A stretch of DNA of 64,000 nt, from assembly GCA_027491155.1 (NCBI GenBank), contig JAIXWR010000015.1, forward strand, positions 1-64,000, in the 5' to 3' direction. The notes below the pieces were generated by a model. It saw nothing but the letters and a program-made list of their open reading frames with translations, was not told the origin of the DNA and did not search any database. The translations under genes were made by a program, and so were the position numbers. The DNA is from Verrucomicrobiaceae bacterium. GTDB taxonomy: Bacteria > Verrucomicrobiota > Verrucomicrobiia > Verrucomicrobiales > Akkermansiaceae. Positions 10,290-20,559 of the stretch are shown in pieces. Each line of letters starts with the position of its first letter. Within the stretch, counting starts at the first letter, position 1.

Positions 10290-11053
10290 GCGGCTTTCGA
10301 TTTGCGGCCGAGGTAGACTTCGATCACGCGCTCGTCGTTCTGCACCTTGTCGACCGGGCCCTCGCAAAGGACGTGGCCCTGATGGAGGACGGTGACGGTG
10401 CGGCCCTGGGAAATCTGGCGGACGAAGGTCATGTCGTGCTCGATCACCACGATCGTGTGCTTGCCGGCCAGCGACAGCAGCAGCTCGCCGGTGCGGTGCG
10501 TTTCCTCGTCGGTCATCCCCGCGGCCGGTTCATCGACCAGCAGCAGCTTGGCGTCCTGGGCGAGCAGCATGCCGATCTCCAGCCACTGCTTCTGGCCGTG
10601 GGCCAGCGAGCCGGCCTTGCTGTGGGCGCGCTCGGTGAGCTTGATGGTGTGGAGGATCTCGTCCATCCGCTCTTCCTGCTCCTTGCGGATGCGGCCGAAC
10701 AGCGAGTGCCAGATGCTGCGCGGGCCGGCCAGCGAGAGCAGCAGGTTTTCGCGCACCGTGTGGTCGGTGTAGACGGTCGGCGTCTGGAACTTGCGGCCGA
10801 TGCCGAGGCGGTAGATCTCGTATTCGTTCATCCGCAGCAGGTCGTGGGTCTCCTCGAAGTGGAGCGTCCCGCTGTCCGGCTTGGTGCGGCCGGTGATGAG
10901 GTCGAGGAAGGTCGTCTTGCCCGCGCCGTTCGGTCCGATCACGGTGCGCAGCTCGCCCTTCTCGAGGACGAAGTTCAGGTCGTTGATGGCCTTGAATCCG
11001 TCGAAGGACTTGTTCAGTCCCTCGGCGGCCAGGAGGTAATGCACCATGCTCAT
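10286..11053 (-). CDS. urtD: Urea ABC transporter ATP-binding subunit UrtD
   Basis: UrtD is the second ATPase of the urea importer (LivG class). The 255-residue protein has Walker [10 protein letters not shown] (residues 40-48), the modified signature [15 protein letters not shown] usual for UrtD, and Walker [16 protein letters not shown]. The ATG at 11053 overlaps the urtC stop and its own stop overlaps urtE, so urtBCDE form a tightly coupled translational unit. Confidence 0.97.
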   Translation of the reverse strand: MSMVHYLLAAEGLNKSFDGFKAINDLNFVLEKGELRTVIGPNGAGKTTFLDLITGRTKPDSGTLHFEETHDLLRMNEYEIYRLGIGRKFQTPTVYTDHTVRENLLLSLAGPRSIWHSLFGRIRKEQEERMDEILHTIKLTERAHSKAGSLAHGQKQWLEIGMLLAQDAKLLLVDEPAAGMTDEETHRTGELLLSLAGKHTIVVIEHDMTFVRQISQGRTVTVLHQGHVLCEGPVDKVQNDERVIEVYLGRKSKAA

Positions 11054-12183
11054 TCGGCTTCGGGGCTGGGGTTGATGGCGGCGAGGTCGTCGGCGCGGTC
11101 TTTCTTGAGGGCCTTGCGGCGGTCGATCATCGCCTTGATCTGGGCGGGCACGCCGACCAGGCCCTTGGGCAGGAAGAGCACGACGATCACGAAGGTCGCG
11201 CCGAGGATGATCAGCCAGAGGTCCGGGTATTCGGTGGTCGCCCAGCTCTTCAGGTAGTTCACGCCGATCGCGCCGAGGACCGGACCGATCAAGGTCCCGC
11301 GGCCGCCGACGGCGACCCACACGACGGCTTCGAGCGACTTCTCGGTCATCATCTCCGACGGGTTGATGATGCCGACCTGCGGGACGTAGAGCGCGCCGCC
11401 GATGCCGGCGATCACCGCGCTGATGACGAAGACGAAGAGCTTGAAGTTGGCGGCGGAGTAGCCGGAGAAAAGCACGCGGTTCTCGCTGTCGCGGATCGCC
11501 CGCTGGATCAGGCCGAAGCGCGAGGTGGTCAGCCATTTGCAGCCGATGAAAACCAGCATGAGGGTGATGGCGGATGCGATGTAGAGGGCACGCTTGATTT
11601 CCGGGCTGCGGAGGTCGGCGCCGAGCAGGGTGCGGAAGTCGGTGAAGCCGTTGTTGCCGCCCATCATCAGGTCGTTGCGGAAGAACATCAGCGCCGCGCC
11701 ATAGGTCAGCGCCTGGGTGAGGATGGAGAAATAGACGCCCTTGATCCGCGAGCGGAAGGCGAGGTAGCCGAAGACCCCGGCCAGCAATCCCGGCACCGCC
11801 AGCACCATCAGCACGGCGAAGGGGAAGGAGTAGAAGGGCTGCCAGAAATCGGGCAACTCCTTCAGGCCGAGGAAGACCATGAAGTCGGGCAGGTCGCTCT
11901 TGTAGGCACCGAGCTTGCCGATCATCAGCATCAGGTGCATCCCCAGCATGTAGCCGCCGAGGCTGAAGAAGAGCGCCTGGCCGAGGCTGAGCAGGCCGGT
12001 GTAGCCCCACAGCAGGTCGACGGCGATCGCGAGGATCGCGTAGCAGACATACTTGCCCCAGGTGTTGAGGGTGAAGTCCGACACCACGCCCGCGGCGTTG
12101 AGCGAGGGCATCACCACCACCAGGAACAGCGCCACGGCGGCGAGGAGAATGGTCGGAGCCTTTCCGGCGAGCGGGGTATTCAT
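11050..12183 (-). CDS. urtC: Urea ABC transporter permease UrtC
   Basis: UrtC is an inner-membrane permease of the LivM type and forms the channel with UrtB. The 377-residue protein has about ten hydrophobic segments, the [20 protein letters not shown] block and [20 protein letters not shown] typical of UrtC, and a charged cytoplasmic C terminus. The start at 12183 overlaps the urtB stop by four bases. Confidence 0.96.
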   Translation of the reverse strand: MNTPLAGKAPTILLAAVALFLVVVMPSLNAAGVVSDFTLNTWGKYVCYAILAIAVDLLWGYTGLLSLGQALFFSLGGYMLGMHLMLMIGKLGAYKSDLPDFMVFLGLKELPDFWQPFYSFPFAVLMVLAVPGLLAGVFGYLAFRSRIKGVYFSILTQALTYGAALMFFRNDLMMGGNNGFTDFRTLLGADLRSPEIKRALYIASAITLMLVFIGCKWLTTSRFGLIQRAIRDSENRVLFSGYSAANFKLFVFVISAVIAGIGGALYVPQVGIINPSEMMTEKSLEAVVWVAVGGRGTLIGPVLGAIGVNYLKSWATTEYPDLWLIILGATFVIVVLFLPKGLVGVPAQIKAMIDRRKALKKDRADDLAAINPSPEAE

Positions 12184-13934
12184 CAGTCGAGGCTGCGGGA
12201 ACGGGTGGCGAAGAGGCCCGAGGGCTTCCACTGGAGGAAGAGGATGATGGCACCGAGCACGAGGATCTTGCCGAGCACCGGGTTGCCGAGAATCTGCTGC
12301 AGCGACTGGTCGGCCATGCCGATGCCGAGCGCGCTGATCACCGTGCCCATGATGTTGCCGACGCCGCCGACCACCACGGTCATGAAGGAGTCGACGATGT
12401 AGTTCTGGCCGAGGTTCGGGCCGACATTGCCGATCTGCGACAGGAAGGCCCCGGCCAATCCGGCCAGCCCGCTGCCGAAGGCGAAGGTCATCATGTTCAC
12501 CCGCTCGGTCCGGACGCCCATGCAGGCGGCCATCCCGCGGTTCTGCATCACCGCGCGGATCAGCAGGCCGAGCGAGGTCTTGTTGAGCACCGCCCAGGTC
12601 AGGAAAACGATCAGCACCGCGAAGGCGATGACGAAGACCCGGTTCCAGCCGAAGACGATGTCGTTGACCGTCCAGTTGCCGGAGAGGAAGGCCGGGCTTT
12701 CCACCTGCACGTTGTTGGCGCCGAAGACCAGGCGGAAGAGCTGCTGGATGACCATCGAGACGCCCCAGGTCGCCAGCAGCGATTCGAGCGGACGCTTGTA
12801 GAGGAAGCGGATCACGCCGCGCTCCAGCAGCAGGCCGACGCCGGCCGCCATGAGGAAGCTGGCGGGCAGGGCGACCAGGAAGTAGCAATCCCACGCGCCG
12901 CCGCTGAGGTTCATGCCGGGGATGCTGATCTTGAGGCCGAAGGGCGACATGTGGATGCCCGCGGCGAAGAGGTTCTGGATCAGGTAGGTGGTGTAGGCGC
13001 CGACCACGATCAGCTCGCCGTGGGCCATGTTGATCACGCCCATCAGGCCGAAGGTGATCGCCAGGCCGATCGCCACCACCAGCAGCACGCTGCCGAGCGA
13101 AAGCCCGCGGAACAGGGTGCCGACGGTGTTGACCCGCGAGATGTGGCTTTCGATGTCCTTCTGCGCCTTGTCGCAGGCGGCCACCAGGCTGACCTGGCCG
13201 GCCTTTTCGGCCTCGCCGCGGACCGTCTTGATCGCACCCTGGGCGGCGATCGAACCCATCTCGCCGAGTTCGGCGACGGCGGTCTGGCGGACCACCGGGT
13301 CCTCGGCGCGCAGCCGGATCATCGCCATCGCCTCCGCCAAGGCTTTCTTCACGCGGCCTTCCTCCTCAACGGCGAGCCTCTGCTCCAGAAGGACCAGCTT
13401 CGACGGATCCTGCTCCAGGCCGGTGTCCTGCACCGCCTGAAGGCGCTTCTTCAGGTCGGGCGAAGCCAGCGCGATGCGGTCGGTGACGCCTTTCATCACC
13501 TTGCGCAAGCCCGAGTCCGTGTCGGCCAGATAGAGTTCGTCCTTGGTGGCCCTCGCCGCCGTGCCGTCCGGAGCCGTGACCGGCTTCCCGCTCGCCAGCG
13601 AGACGATCCCGTATTTTTCCGCGGAGTCGGGTTCGCCCTCGAGCAGCACCGCCACGTCGTTCCCCTCCGCGTCCTGAAAGAGGTAAATCTCGCCTTCCTT
13701 CCATTTCCCGATCCAAAGGGCGGCTTCCTCGGGATCGGTATCGGCCAGGCTGCCGACCAGCTCGCGCTGCCGGTCCGCATCGAGCGTCACGACCGCCTCC
13801 GCGACGATCTCCTTCGCCGATCCCGCCGGCACCGCTTCCGCGAGGACGGCTGCATGGGCAAGCGCGACGCCGGCGATGAGAGCCCGCAGCCGGCAGCCGA
13901 ACCCGGTGACAATTCTGGACGGGGCGCGAAGCAT
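12183..13934 (-). CDS. urtB: Urea ABC transporter permease UrtB, long form
   Basis: UrtB is a LivH-type permease. The 583-residue protein begins with a signal peptide and a periplasmic region of about 260 residues containing helical repeats (for example [20 protein letters not shown]), followed by the permease domain from about residue 295 ([18 protein letters not shown]). This long-UrtB layout is known in several phyla. The ATG at 13934 starts the signal peptide; the frame is open further upstream but the sigma-54 promoter at 13951-13966 lies inside that extension. As the first gene after the promoter it heads the whole cluster. Confidence 0.94.
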   Translation of the reverse strand: MLRAPSRIVTGFGCRLRALIAGVALAHAAVLAEAVPAGSAKEIVAEAVVTLDADRQRELVGSLADTDPEEAALWIGKWKEGEIYLFQDAEGNDVAVLLEGEPDSAEKYGIVSLASGKPVTAPDGTAARATKDELYLADTDSGLRKVMKGVTDRIALASPDLKKRLQAVQDTGLEQDPSKLVLLEQRLAVEEEGRVKKALAEAMAMIRLRAEDPVVRQTAVAELGEMGSIAAQGAIKTVRGEAEKAGQVSLVAACDKAQKDIESHISRVNTVGTLFRGLSLGSVLLVVAIGLAITFGLMGVINMAHGELIVVGAYTTYLIQNLFAAGIHMSPFGLKISIPGMNLSGGAWDCYFLVALPASFLMAAGVGLLLERGVIRFLYKRPLESLLATWGVSMVIQQLFRLVFGANNVQVESPAFLSGNWTVNDIVFGWNRVFVIAFAVLIVFLTWAVLNKTSLGLLIRAVMQNRGMAACMGVRTERVNMMTFAFGSGLAGLAGAFLSQIGNVGPNLGQNYIVDSFMTVVVGGVGNIMGTVISALGIGMADQSLQQILGNPVLGKILVLGAIILFLQWKPSGLFATRSRSLD

Positions 13935-13950
13935 GGTGGTCAGGAAGCCA

Positions 13951-13966
13951 AGCAACTCCCGTGCCA
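13951..13966 (-). promoter_or_regulatory. Full-consensus sigma-54 promoter of the urea/urease cluster
   Basis: The minus strand reads TGGCACGGGAGTTGCT, an exact match to TGGCACG-N4-TTGCW with GG and GC ten bases apart. Sigma-54 promoters are classically driven by NtrC under nitrogen limitation, which fits urea transport. Only about 20 bases separate the GC from the urtB ATG, leaving a leader of roughly 6-8 bases. A GTGCC-ACC-GGCAC palindrome overlaps the -24 element. Confidence 0.88.
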
Positions 13967-14159
13967 CCGGCACATCGCCCCCTGTCACCTTCCTCCGCGC
14001 CCCGACGTGAAAACTCAACGGCTGGTACGAAACGCGCATACCGTCCCGCGGGCTCGACAAACACCCCCGTCGGGCCAAGCCTCGCGGGGTCCGGATCCGG
14101 GACGATCCGCCGCAAGGGGATCCCGTCCCGGCAAGCCGAACTCACCGCTCCCGCCTTCC

Positions 14160-15821
14160 ATGACCGGTTCATTCCTGCCCAAGCCCTTCGCCCACTCCTA
14201 CGAGATCGACCCGCGGTTCTCGAAGAGCGCCGTCTATTTCTCCTGCGAATTCGCCATCGACCAGATCTTCAAGATCTACTCCGGCGGCCTCGGTTTCCTC
14301 GCCGGTTCCCACATGCGCTCGGCGGCGGCGATGCGCCAGAACCTCTGCGGCATCGGCATGCTGTGGACCTACGGCTACTACGACCAGGCCCGCGGCGAGG
14401 AGCGCGAGATGGCGGTGCAGTTCCGGAAAAAACAGTACGCCTTCCTCCAGGACACCGGCATTCGCTTCCAGGTCCCGGTCCACGGCCACCCGGTCTGGGT
14501 CAAGGCGATGTTCCTGCCCGGCGACATCTTCGGCACCGTGCCGATGTTCTTCCTGACCACCGACATCGAGGAAAACGACGGCCTGTCCCGCGCGATCACC
14601 CACCGGCTCTACGACAACGACCCGCTGCGGCGCATCGCCCAGTACATCATCCTCGGCGCCGGCGGCGCCCGCTTGTTGGAGGAACTGGGCGTCGACCCCG
14701 AAGTCTGGCACCTCAACGAGGCCCACGGCCTCGCCGCCGCGTTCCGCGTCTACGAGAAACATCGTAGCGTGGAGGAGGTGAAGAAGCGCTTCGTCTTCAC
14801 CACCCACACCCCGGAGGAAGCCGGCAACGAAAAGCACGACTTCAAGCTGCTCCATGACTTCTCGTTCTTCGGCTCTGTCCCGATGGATGAGGTGAAGAAG
14901 GTCACCGGAATCGAGGGCGACGTTTTCAACCACTCGCTCGCCGCCCTGCGCCTGAGCCATCTTTCCAACGCCGTTTCCAAGCTCCACGGCGACGTCTCGC
15001 GCAAGATGTGGGAAAGCTTCCCGGGCATCTGCCCGATCACCCACGTCACCAACGCCCAGAACGCGAAGTACTGGAAAGACCGCGGACTGGAGAACGCCCG
15101 CCAGGAGAACAACGTCGACTCGCTCCGCAGCCGCAAGCGCGAGCTGAAGTCGCAGCTCTTCCAGACCGTCGCCAACCAGACCGGCAAGCTCTTCAATCCC
15201 GACGTCCTCACCGTCGTCTGGGCCCGCCGCTTCGCCGCCTACAAGCGCCCCGACCTGATCACCCGCGACATCCGGATGTTCCGCGCGCTGATCAACAACA
15301 ACGAGAAGCCCGTCCAGATCATCTGGGCCGGCAAGCCCTTCCCCTTCGACTTCGGCGCGATCGAGACCTTCAATCACCTCGTCCAGGTCACCAAGGATTT
15401 CCCCAACGTCGCGGTGCTGGTCGGCTACGAACTCGAGCTGTCGCGCCTGCTGAAAAACGGCTCCGACATCTGGCTGAACAACCCGGTCGTCACCCGCGAG
15501 GCTTCCGGCACCTCCGGCATGACCGCCGCGATGAACGCCTCGGTCAACCTTTCGACCTACGACGGCTGGGTCTGCGAGTTCTCCAAGGACGGCCACAACA
15601 GCTTCATCATCCCACCCGCCGACCCGAGCCTGACCCCCGAGGCGCGCGACCGCCACGACCTGCTCGGCTTCTACCAGGCGATGGAAGAGAAAGTCCTGCC
15701 CCTCTACTACGACGATCCCGACGGCTGGTCGGCGCTGGTGTTCAACTCGATGAATGAGGTGGTCCCCTTCTTCGACTCCGACCGGATGGTGACGGAGTAC
15801 TACGAGAAGATCTACGCGTGA
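14160..15821 (+). CDS. GT35-type alpha-glucan phosphorylase relative
   Basis: This 553-residue protein belongs to the short alpha-glucan family phosphorylases: YFSCEFAIDQ, YSGGLGFLAGSHMRSA, HLNEAHGLAAAF, FTTHTPEEAGNEKHD and VVWARRFAAYKRPDL are all in place. Classical phosphorylases degrade glycogen to glucose 1-phosphate with pyridoxal phosphate bound to a lysine in GTxNMK/GTSGMK. Here that block reads GTSGMTAAMN, with Thr at residue 455 where the lysine should be. I believe this substitution is shared by the subfamily, so the real reaction is uncertain. It is transcribed away from urtB and has no glycogen genes nearby. Confidence 0.85.
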   Translation: MTGSFLPKPFAHSYEIDPRFSKSAVYFSCEFAIDQIFKIYSGGLGFLAGSHMRSAAAMRQNLCGIGMLWTYGYYDQARGEEREMAVQFRKKQYAFLQDTGIRFQVPVHGHPVWVKAMFLPGDIFGTVPMFFLTTDIEENDGLSRAITHRLYDNDPLRRIAQYIILGAGGARLLEELGVDPEVWHLNEAHGLAAAFRVYEKHRSVEEVKKRFVFTTHTPEEAGNEKHDFKLLHDFSFFGSVPMDEVKKVTGIEGDVFNHSLAALRLSHLSNAVSKLHGDVSRKMWESFPGICPITHVTNAQNAKYWKDRGLENARQENNVDSLRSRKRELKSQLFQTVANQTGKLFNPDVLTVVWARRFAAYKRPDLITRDIRMFRALINNNEKPVQIIWAGKPFPFDFGAIETFNHLVQVTKDFPNVAVLVGYELELSRLLKNGSDIWLNNPVVTREASGTSGMTAAMNASVNLSTYDGWVCEFSKDGHNSFIIPPADPSLTPEARDRHDLLGFYQAMEEKVLPLYYDDPDGWSALVFNSMNEVVPFFDSDRMVTEYYEKIYA

Positions 15822-15830
15822 GGCGGCGGC

Positions 15831-15859
15831 TTGCGATGTCCCCGGACCTCAGCTAGCCT
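15831..15859 (+). promoter_or_regulatory. Housekeeping promoter, TTGCGA-N17-TAGCCT
   Basis: A -35 TTGCGA and -10 TAGCCT are 17 bases apart. The -10 box ends 8 bases before the ATG at 15868, so transcription would begin at or next to the start codon. Assigned by similarity to the other promoters of this layout in the window. Confidence 0.45.
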
Positions 15860-15867
15860 CCGGACCA

Positions 15868-16314
15868 ATGCGATCCCGCAAGAAACTCCTGCTGCTTTCG
15901 CTGGCGGTTTTGGTCTCGGCAATAGCGGGCTGGGGAAAGTTCCGGAAGGAATGCTCCCGGTGCATCACCCAGCACAAGGACGCCTTGGGTCGCCAGATCG
16001 GGCATGCCTTGATCGAGAGGCTGGATGAGTCGGGAGCCACGGAGTCCATCGAGCTTCCGGAGTATCGGGTTCGCGACACCTGGCCGATGAACTACGAACT
16101 TCATTTCTGGCCGGGCCTGACGACCCCGGGGGCAGAGGAAGGAAAGTTCCCCGAATGCGTTGCCTACTTCATCGCCCGGCCTTCCTACCCGGAATGGCTC
16201 GGCCGGCTCGGCATCGCGCCCCGCAACGAGGAGCTTCTCTATCTTCGCCGGGACCTTTCCATCAGCTGGGGCCGGCGCGACAAGGTTTCCGACGTCACAT
16301 CCGGTTGGGAGTGA
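15868..16314 (+). CDS. Hypothetical membrane-anchored protein
   Basis: This 148-residue protein has an N-terminal signal anchor (MRSRKKLLLLSLAVLVSAIAG) followed by a CSRC pair and a soluble domain rich in aromatic residues (RDTWPMNYELHFWPG, SYPEWLGRLG). I do not recognise the family. A promoter-like sequence ends 8 bases before the ATG. It converges with the large minus-strand gene, leaving a 13-base gap. The composition matches the neighbours, so it is probably a native gene. Confidence 0.65.
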   Translation: MRSRKKLLLLSLAVLVSAIAGWGKFRKECSRCITQHKDALGRQIGHALIERLDESGATESIELPEYRVRDTWPMNYELHFWPGLTTPGAEEGKFPECVAYFIARPSYPEWLGRLGIAPRNEELLYLRRDLSISWGRRDKVSDVTSGWE

Positions 16315-16327
16315 GCCCCTTCACTAC

Positions 16328-19120
16328 CTAAGGCGCGCCGCGGCGGATCCACTCTAACAGGGCGTCCCGCAGCCCGGCGGGAATCGCTGGCAGCGGATAG
16401 GGCGGCATGCTGCCGGTGTGGACCATCCCGTAAATCGGACTGGTCGCCGGAGCCTCCAACCGGATCTTCGCCCGCAAACCGGCCGCGGTGCTGTAGTCGT
16501 GCTGCGTCCCCGGCCCGTGGCAGGCGAGGCAATGCGGGCCGATCAGGTGTTGGCGGATCCACGCTTCGTTGAGCTCTTCCGGCTTCCACGCGACCTCCGC
16601 CACGACCGGCCGCGACGCGATCTCCCGGCCGGCCAGTCGGTCGAAGTGCTCGACCAGCATCTGGTTGGTATCGCCCTGCCGCTGGCCCTCCGGCACCACC
16701 AACACGCGCGGCCGCTCCGGTGGCGTCGGCTTGCCCTGCGGGGCATCGTCGGCGAGGCGCTGGAGCGTCGCATAAAAGTCGACCTCGACCGGACGGCCTG
16801 CGGCATCGGTGAAGGTCGCGCGGATCTGCGTGCACATCGCCGGCAGCAAGTCCGGGATTTCCAGTAGCACGGAACGCCCGCCTTCTAACAAGTGCACCGC
16901 GGCCACCGGCAGCCGGTCGTGGCCGATGCGCTCCGGATGGCGCACGGAAAACTCCGGCGAGCCGTAACTCTCCGCCGTGTCGCGGTAGTTCCACTGCTGG
17001 ACGAAGCAGGATGCACCGGGGATCGATGCCGCCGCGATCTCCGCATTGAAATCCAGCCGGATCCCGTTGCGGTGCGCCCGCCAGCCGGTGACCTGCGTGG
17101 TCGCCTTGCCGGTGAAACGGATCCGGTGCAGGCAGCCGTCAGCCACGGCATAGTCGCCCCAGCCGTCGAGCCCGGCGACAAAGAGTTGGCCGTCGAGCGG
17201 CTGAACCGCGATCCGGCACGCGCCGCTGTCGAACAAGCCCGCCTGCGGCAGCAGCGCGGCCTGCGGGGTGCCGTCGACCACGTCGCGCAGCAAGGCATAC
17301 CAGCCGCCCGTGCCGAAGCTCGTGCCGAGGATCGCCTTTCCCAGCGGGCCGAAACGCGGCTCGTCGAGGAAGACCCGGCTGCCCGGGGAGTTGTCGACCC
17401 CGCGGGGCAGATAGATCAGCCGTTTGAGCTTCGCCACCGACGCCCGGTTCTCCGGATGGTCGGATTCGAAGATCGTGCAGGTTCCGTTGCCCAGATTGCC
17501 CTCCGAGGAATCCGAAAGCACCAGACCGTCGCCTCGCACCGCAAGCCCCAGCGGGTTGCGCGCCCCGCCGCCGATGCGTTCGAACTTCGTCCCGTCGGCG
17601 CTCAGCCGGTGGATGCCATCGGCCGCGTTGAAGATGAAATTCCCCGCCGCATCACGCCGCAGGTCGCGGCCGCATTCCGAGCGGTTGCCGAGCGGCACGC
17701 GGTTGACCGCTTCGTATCGATCCGCCACGCCGTCGTTGTTGGAATCTAACAAACGAAGCAAATGATGACGCGCGTTGACGATCGGCACGCCGTCCACCAC
17801 CTCGATCCCCATCGGCAGATCAAGCCCCGCCGCGACGCGCTTCCAGCGGACTTCGCGCAGGTCGCCCTTCAGCCCGGTGATCCGCCAAACGTCGCCGACA
17901 AGGGAGCAGGCGTAGGCCGTGCCGTCCTTGTCGAAAGCCAGGCCGCCGAGGGTCATCGCGTGCGGTCCGCCGGGCAGCGGGACGTCATCGATTTCATACG
18001 CCGTGCCCGCCGCTTCAGGATCGGCGTTCAGGCGTCCCGCGACGGTCGTCTCCTCGCCGAGTTGCGGCGCGAATCCGGCTGCCGGCACCGGCTTCCACCC
18101 CGTCATCCATTCCGTTGCCGCTTGCTCCGCGTCGCCAGGTCCGCACCAGCTCAGCAACTCGAACCGGTCGCCCGCCTTCACCGCCGCCACCCGCAGGATC
18201 CCGCCGTCCAACAGCTCGCACGTCCTTCCTTCCGGCAGCTTCAGTTGATGCAAGACGGAGCGCCCGCCGCCGCGGATCCGCAGCCGCTTGGTCCCCGCCG
18301 GCCCGTCGAGCATCTCCGCCGCCGCATCCGGCACGCCGCTTCCCCGCGGCAAGCTCAGCTCGACCGCCCCCGATGGCGCGGCCTTCCATTCAAACTCCCG
18401 CAACACCGCGTGGCCCGCATTTCCCGGCAGCGCGTGGAAGGCAGGTCGATCTAACAGCCCGGCATTCTCGCCCGCCCATTCCAATACCGTCCCGTTGCCA
18501 TGGAGCGCGTAGCCCGCGAAGCGCAGCAGGGACTTCCCGCCGCTCGTCCAGGTCTCCGCGGCGGACTCGAACACCGGCGCGCCGTCCATCTTCACCGTCA
18601 GCCCGAAGCGGTCCGCGCCGAGGCCGAACGCGTGCTCCGGCACCGCCAGCTTCACCGCCGCGACCGCTCGCCGCAGGCCGGGCCGCAGGGTGTCGATCAC
18701 CAGCGCCCCGCCGCCGGACTGCACGACCAGCTCGCCGCTGCCGCCCCGGCTCAGCACCTGCGGGAAAGCAGGCTCCACCGGCCGCGGATTCGCGGTGGTC
18801 GACTTCTCGTTGGTCCCGCCCCAGTGCCCGCGCCGCCCGCCGTCGAGGCCGGGGAAAGGCGGCAGCACCACCGGCTCCGTGATGGGCGAGGCGCGATGAA
18901 AGTCGGCCTGCCTGCGGTAGAAATCGTAAATCCGGTAGCGGTTCACCTCCGCCGCCGCATGCCGCTTGTTCGCGCGGCCGTCTTCGGTGCGGAAATACGG
19001 CTCGACGCCCAGGTTGTTCCGCAGCATCTGCTCGCCGTACGGATTCCCCGCGGCCAAGGGCACGATGGCCAGCAGCGGCAGCAGGAATCCGGCGGGACGG
19101 GGACGGCTGGGGCGATCCAT
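16328..19120 (-). CDS. Large secreted DUF6797-like protein with C-terminal cytochrome c motif
   Basis: This 930-residue protein has a Sec signal peptide, an N-terminal region with YFRTEDGRANKRHAAAEVNR, a central beta-propeller-like region (GLAFDKDGTAYACSLVGDVW, DGVADRYEAVNRVPLGNRSE) and a C-terminal heme-binding CLACHG motif (CxxCH) before a final SMPPYPLPAIPAGLRD. The layout is that of the large predicted c-type-cytochrome-like proteins expanded in Planctomycetes and Verrucomicrobia, thought to act in periplasmic oxidation or polysaccharide breakdown. The start is placed at MDRPSRPRPAGF, the signal peptide. Three TGTTAGA heptamers lie inside it. Confidence 0.82.
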   Translation of the reverse strand: MDRPSRPRPAGFLLPLLAIVPLAAGNPYGEQMLRNNLGVEPYFRTEDGRANKRHAAAEVNRYRIYDFYRRQADFHRASPITEPVVLPPFPGLDGGRRGHWGGTNEKSTTANPRPVEPAFPQVLSRGGSGELVVQSGGGALVIDTLRPGLRRAVAAVKLAVPEHAFGLGADRFGLTVKMDGAPVFESAAETWTSGGKSLLRFAGYALHGNGTVLEWAGENAGLLDRPAFHALPGNAGHAVLREFEWKAAPSGAVELSLPRGSGVPDAAAEMLDGPAGTKRLRIRGGGRSVLHQLKLPEGRTCELLDGGILRVAAVKAGDRFELLSWCGPGDAEQAATEWMTGWKPVPAAGFAPQLGEETTVAGRLNADPEAAGTAYEIDDVPLPGGPHAMTLGGLAFDKDGTAYACSLVGDVWRITGLKGDLREVRWKRVAAGLDLPMGIEVVDGVPIVNARHHLLRLLDSNNDGVADRYEAVNRVPLGNRSECGRDLRRDAAGNFIFNAADGIHRLSADGTKFERIGGGARNPLGLAVRGDGLVLSDSSEGNLGNGTCTIFESDHPENRASVAKLKRLIYLPRGVDNSPGSRVFLDEPRFGPLGKAILGTSFGTGGWYALLRDVVDGTPQAALLPQAGLFDSGACRIAVQPLDGQLFVAGLDGWGDYAVADGCLHRIRFTGKATTQVTGWRAHRNGIRLDFNAEIAAASIPGASCFVQQWNYRDTAESYGSPEFSVRHPERIGHDRLPVAAVHLLEGGRSVLLEIPDLLPAMCTQIRATFTDAAGRPVEVDFYATLQRLADDAPQGKPTPPERPRVLVVPEGQRQGDTNQMLVEHFDRLAGREIASRPVVAEVAWKPEELNEAWIRQHLIGPHCLACHGPGTQHDYSTAAGLRAKIRLEAPATSPIYGMVHTGSMPPYPLPAIPAGLRDALLEWIRRGAP

Positions 19121-19199
19121 GAGGTTTCGGTGTCTTTCTACTACGGATCCCGTCGATCCCGCCACTGCGCGTTTCGGGGCAATCGTCGCCACTTTCGGC

Positions 19200-20492
19200 T
19201 CACCCGCCGCTCCACCGCTCCACCGCCAGCCGGATGCCCGCGGCCTTGTGCAGGGTCTCCTCGTATTCCTTCTCCGGCTCGGAATCGGCGACGATGCCCG
19301 CACCGACGTGATAGCTGATGCGTTCCCCCTCGCGGACCAGCGTGCGGATCGCGATGTTGAACTGGCTTTCGCCGTGGTAGCCGAGGTAGCCGATCGCCCC
19401 GCAGTAGATCCCGCGCGGCACCGGCTCCAGCTCCGCGATGATCTCCATCGCCCGCTTCTTCGGCGCGCCGGTGATGCTTCCGCCGGGAAAGCAGGCCGCG
19501 AGGGCGTCGAGGTGATCCACGCCGTCGTTCAGGCGGCCGCTGACCGTCGACACCATGTGGTGGACCTGGCCGAGCGTTTCGAGCTGCAGCATCTCGTCCA
19601 CCTTCACCGAGCCGAACTCGCAGACCTGGCCGAGGTCGTTGCGGAGCAGGTCGGTGATCATCACCAGCTCGGCGATTTCCTTCGGGCTCGTCTGCAATTC
19701 ATAAGCCGACCGCCGGTCCTCGTCGGGGTCCGCGAAACGGGGGCGCGTGCCTTTGATCGGCCGGGTCTCGATGCCGCGTCCCGACAAGCGAAGGAAGGTC
19801 TCCGGCGAAGACGAAAGCAACTCGGTGCCGCCCAGCGAAAGGTAGGCCGCCAGCGGCGCGGGCGAGCATTCGCGCAAGGTCTCATACAACGGGAACAAGC
19901 CGGGCCCGCGAACTTCCGCCACGAAGGCCTGCGTCAGGTTCACCTGATAGATGTCGCCGGCCGCGATCCACTCGTGGATGCGCCGGACCGCGGAAAGGAA
20001 GGTTTCCCGCTCCATCAGCGGGCGGAAGCTGCCGATCTCCGGCCGCTTCGATTCAGGAACCCGCAGCTCTTCGGAAAGCCGGCCGCACTCGTGCCAGCGG
20101 CCGCCGCGGTGGTCGTACACCAGCATTTCCGGAAAGTCCCCGAACACGAACTCACCGCCGTAGCCGACCCAGCCGCACAGCCCGCCGAGCGGAAAGCCGC
20201 GGTCCGCCGCGGGCAAGGCAGCACCGCGATCGAGCACGGCGCGGAGCTTGGCGCGTCCGGCGGCATCATGGATCGAGCCGCGCAGGATCTCACGAGGTCT
20301 TGCAGCGATCACCGACAGCGGCGCGCCGTAGCTGGCCGGCAGGTGGCCGGCGGTGTCGAAGAACACCAGCCCGTCGAGATGCGACAGCCCCGCGGCGACC
20401 TCGCACGGCGACATGCCGTCGAGCGGGGCGATCCGGGTGGCAAGGGCGGCGTCCACGGCCGGAGGTTGGGAGGCCGCGGCGGCGGATTCCAA
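19200..20492 (-). CDS. pabB: Aminodeoxychorismate synthase component I
   Basis: PabB converts chorismate plus ammonia to 4-amino-4-deoxychorismate for folate synthesis. The 430-residue protein has the anthranilate synthase I/PabB fold with the PIKGTRPR motif, whose Lys distinguishes PabB (PIKGT) from TrpE (PIAGT), and the C-terminal FPGGSITGAPKKRAME and GAIGYLGYHGESQFNIAIRT blocks. The partner glutaminase pabA and lyase pabC are not in this window. It is divergent from the flavin reductase gene; the shared 285-base region contains a short palindrome. Confidence 0.95.
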   Translation of the reverse strand: MESAAAASQPPAVDAALATRIAPLDGMSPCEVAAGLSHLDGLVFFDTAGHLPASYGAPLSVIAARPREILRGSIHDAAGRAKLRAVLDRGAALPAADRGFPLGGLCGWVGYGGEFVFGDFPEMLVYDHRGGRWHECGRLSEELRVPESKRPEIGSFRPLMERETFLSAVRRIHEWIAAGDIYQVNLTQAFVAEVRGPGLFPLYETLRECSPAPLAAYLSLGGTELLSSSPETFLRLSGRGIETRPIKGTRPRFADPDEDRRSAYELQTSPKEIAELVMITDLLRNDLGQVCEFGSVKVDEMLQLETLGQVHHMVSTVSGRLNDGVDHLDALAACFPGGSITGAPKKRAMEIIAELEPVPRGIYCGAIGYLGYHGESQFNIAIRTLVREGERISYHVGAGIVADSEPEKEYEETLHKAAGIRLAVERWSGG

Positions 20493-20542
20493 GTTCGAAT
20501 TTCCCCCGAAGCCGAATCCGGGGCCGGCACTCCCCCTGGAGC

Positions 20543-20559
20543 GCCGGTCTGCGACCGGC
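20543..20559. repeat. REP-like palindrome between pabB and the flavin reductase gene
   Basis: GCCGGTC and GACCGGC form a perfect 7-bp stem around TGC. It sits in the 285-base divergent gap, which holds no credible gene and is otherwise proline-codon-like GC-rich sequence. Confidence 0.6.

Noticed and set aside
12183-14078. Longer urtB start upstream of 13934.
   Set aside because: The extra N-terminal residues lie over the sigma-54 promoter and precede a normal signal peptide, so the extension is unlikely to be translated.
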